This document shows, in pieces, positions 6,901-7,305 of a stretch of DNA of 7,305 nt. The stretch lies in assembly GCA_049315745.1 (NCBI GenBank), contig JBMOJO010000181.1:1-7305 (forward strand), given 5' to 3'. Position numbers and translations under genes: made by a program. Origin of the DNA: JADJPL01 sp049315745. GTDB taxonomy: Bacteria > Bacteroidota > Bacteroidia > Chitinophagales > Saprospiraceae. The notes beneath the pieces were generated by a model, which saw only the letters and a list, made by a program, of their open reading frames with translations, was not told the origin of the DNA and searched no databases. Numbering within the stretch: the stretch's first letter is position 1; each line of letters opens with the position of its first letter.

Positions 6901-7173
6901 GGCTTCGTATGCGAAACGCTGGAGCAGTCTCACCCCAAGGCTATGGACTGTCCCGATCATTGCGCTGCCGATAGCCTCGGCTGCATCGGGCATTCCCGCT
7001 TTCAGCAACTGTACCCTGACCCTTTCCTGGAGTTCTGCCGCTGCCTTCTTTGTAAAAGTTGTCGCGATAATCCCCCCTGGCCTGACGTCCTTTTTCAGCA
7101 AAGCGACCATCTCTTGGGTCAGGCGGTAAGTTTTACCGCTGCCGGCACCGGCTGAAATGATTTTCAACTGCAT
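3970..7173 (-). CDS. UvrD/Rep-family helicase, AddA/RecB-like, with degenerate C-terminal nuclease domain
   Basis: This is a 1067-residue superfamily 1A DNA helicase, probably the motor subunit of an AddAB/RecBCD-like complex that processes double-strand DNA ends for recombination. All motor motifs are visible: Walker A GAGSGKT (9-15), Ia TTFTKKAAAEL (38-48), the AddA/RecB-type DYTDME (304-309), Walker B DEFQDT (335-340), III VGDPKQSIYGFRGA (361-374), IV SWRS (398-401), V TYHSSKGLEWPVV (698-710) and VI LLYVGLTRARD (786-796). The C-terminal part (about 890-1065) has the layout of the AddA/RecB PD-(D/E)XK nuclease, but where the family has IVDYKT it reads IVQHVA (1004-1009), so the catalytic Asp and Lys are missing; Asp993 in EIDLLL is the only obvious survivor. 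The start at 7173 places the Walker A motif right at the N-terminus, as usual. No AddB-like partner lies in the window; it may lie beyond 7305. addA is a possible symbol but is not assigned because the nuclease is degenerate. Confidence 0.9.
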   Translation of the reverse strand: MQLKIISAGAGSGKTYRLTQEMVALLKKDVRPGGIIATTFTKKAAAELQERVRVQLLKAGMPDAAEAIGSAMIGTVHSLGVRLLQRFAYEAGVSPEVAIIAEEDHQMLFNQSLTTVLSEAHVQKMEAYREILSLDGTRDFDWRKEVRLLTEIARANGFDAVALQESAKRSFASFRELLDEPDQAVSNTAKEALPFLLSDTVGRILGNGDTTKKTAEVVQKLRAILRELELRGRLPWKYYVELEKLEPAKKSKGEVEELRALVSGHLCFPEFHADLQGFTEELFGLVAAAMQEYAAYKQRRGLIDYTDMEVLVDQLLDRPDVRAVLMDELDLLMVDEFQDTSPIQLEIFLKLSRLSRYSVWVGDPKQSIYGFRGAAPELMHAIIAHTGGIRKEDIQSDSWRSREDLVSATNAIFCRAFPDMETAQVALNPKRLGANDPAGMGPALNIWKFDFDQGEAKSSTPPKQWMENSIAFALRDFLGAGAYVMPKGEPVPRPVRAGDVAVLCRTNSECALLAEALNSAGLKVAISRSGLMQTAEARLILACLKYLLHAQDTLSVAEILLLAENLPVEEMIEDRLAYLEKQDAGNLPGERWGAHYPMIRMLQGLRPRVAELSCAETLDLLLGELDLRRIIAGWGNISQRLDNVEVFRKLAAQYEDSRNRLQAASALGGFLLWLNRLEAEDKDFQSAGESQDAVNVLTYHSSKGLEWPVVICHNLEASLRAEVWGADIRSDCPEVDLENLLGNRHLYYWVNPYDKQGQKTALADRIAAHPVQAHKRARALAEERRLLYVGLTRARDYLIFPLGHQPTSWLNRTWHEGQGDVPTFDLQSPESPWAWNGKTSPIAMKTWSFGRVFPPCTVEEQAPAFLAPPAGKKIFPPLFVQPMQAQPGVIAYAGNPFVYGYPLADVPDEILGKIAIAYLQALYPDYPEAVQLEIAASLINDFGLGETLRPEQLRGIGADWQRCFEAHFPAANALRQYVLRERENGRIFETEIDLLLHLPQGRAIVQHVAFSGEPTVLPTIATEYFGHWASLCRQSVRKAEGLDEVRVLIHFVAQKTLIELYWPDELP

Positions 7174-7305
7174 ACATTTGTGTTTAGTTAACTTGGAGTT
7201 GTGTGAAAAGTATTTTCAAGGCGCTTCGCGCCACATTATAGGGGTTGTGCAAAAAGGTTTTTGCCGCCTTCGGCGGCAGAATATTCTTTTGAAACCGACG
7301 TGTTT
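7174..7305. other. Intergenic region with two GC-rich TTC-loop hairpins
   Basis: No gene was found. GGCGC-TTC-GCGCC (7220-7232) and TGCCGCC-TTC-GGCGGCA (7262-7278) are perfect hairpins with the same three-base loop, 29 bp apart. Around the second lie CAAAAAGGTTTTTG (7250-7263) and the palindrome AGAATATTCT (7278-7287). Neither hairpin is followed at once by a clean T tract on either strand, so terminator function for a neighbour beyond 7305 is possible but not shown. No strong -33/-7 promoter for the helicase gene was found; TACTTTTC on the minus strand (7213-7206) is only a partial -7 match. Confidence 0.4.

Overview
The window looks like ordinary chromosome of a Bacteroidota bacterium, most likely of the Cytophagales (Dyadobacter/Spirosoma-like). 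This rests on the character of the proteins, on start codons with no clear Shine-Dalgarno sequence, and on a promoter of the Bacteroidota -33/-7 type (TTTTG, 18 nt, TATATTTG). The lineage is an inference from remembered family features, not from a search.

Layout. Positions 1-220 are a non-coding leader. Positions 221-670 (+) encode a small protein with a signal peptide that I do not recognise. It converges, with only 9 bp between stop codons, on a glycogen branching enzyme gene (glgB, 680-2599, minus). Upstream of glgB on the same strand is a gene (2719-3366) joining a CBM48/isoamylase-type early-set domain to a helix-hairpin-helix domain through an Ala/Lys/Pro linker. A 13-bp perfect stem followed by a short U tract on the minus strand separates these two genes. 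Positions 3367-3969 are a 603-bp intergenic region with a good promoter for the early-set gene and an unusual density of inverted and direct repeats. Positions 3970-7173 (minus) encode a 1067-residue UvrD-type helicase of the AddA/RecB class. Positions 7174-7305 hold two GC-rich hairpins with three-base loops and no gene.

How the genes work together. The early-set/HHH gene and glgB form a plausible glycogen unit: GlgB introduces alpha-1,6 branches, and the small protein may bind glucan through its early-set domain. The helicase is probably one subunit of a double-strand-break processing complex and has no evident link to glycogen.

The points most worth a second look are: (1) the helicase keeps all its motor motifs, but its C-terminal nuclease-like domain appears to have lost the catalytic residues; (2) the early-set/HHH fusion beside glgB; (3) an intergenic 12-bp inverted repeat whose loop shares 16 identical bases with the coding sequence of the neighbouring early-set/HHH gene, so that a plus-strand transcript would be antisense to that mRNA. 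I found no CRISPR array, tRNA, rRNA, insertion sequence or phage gene.
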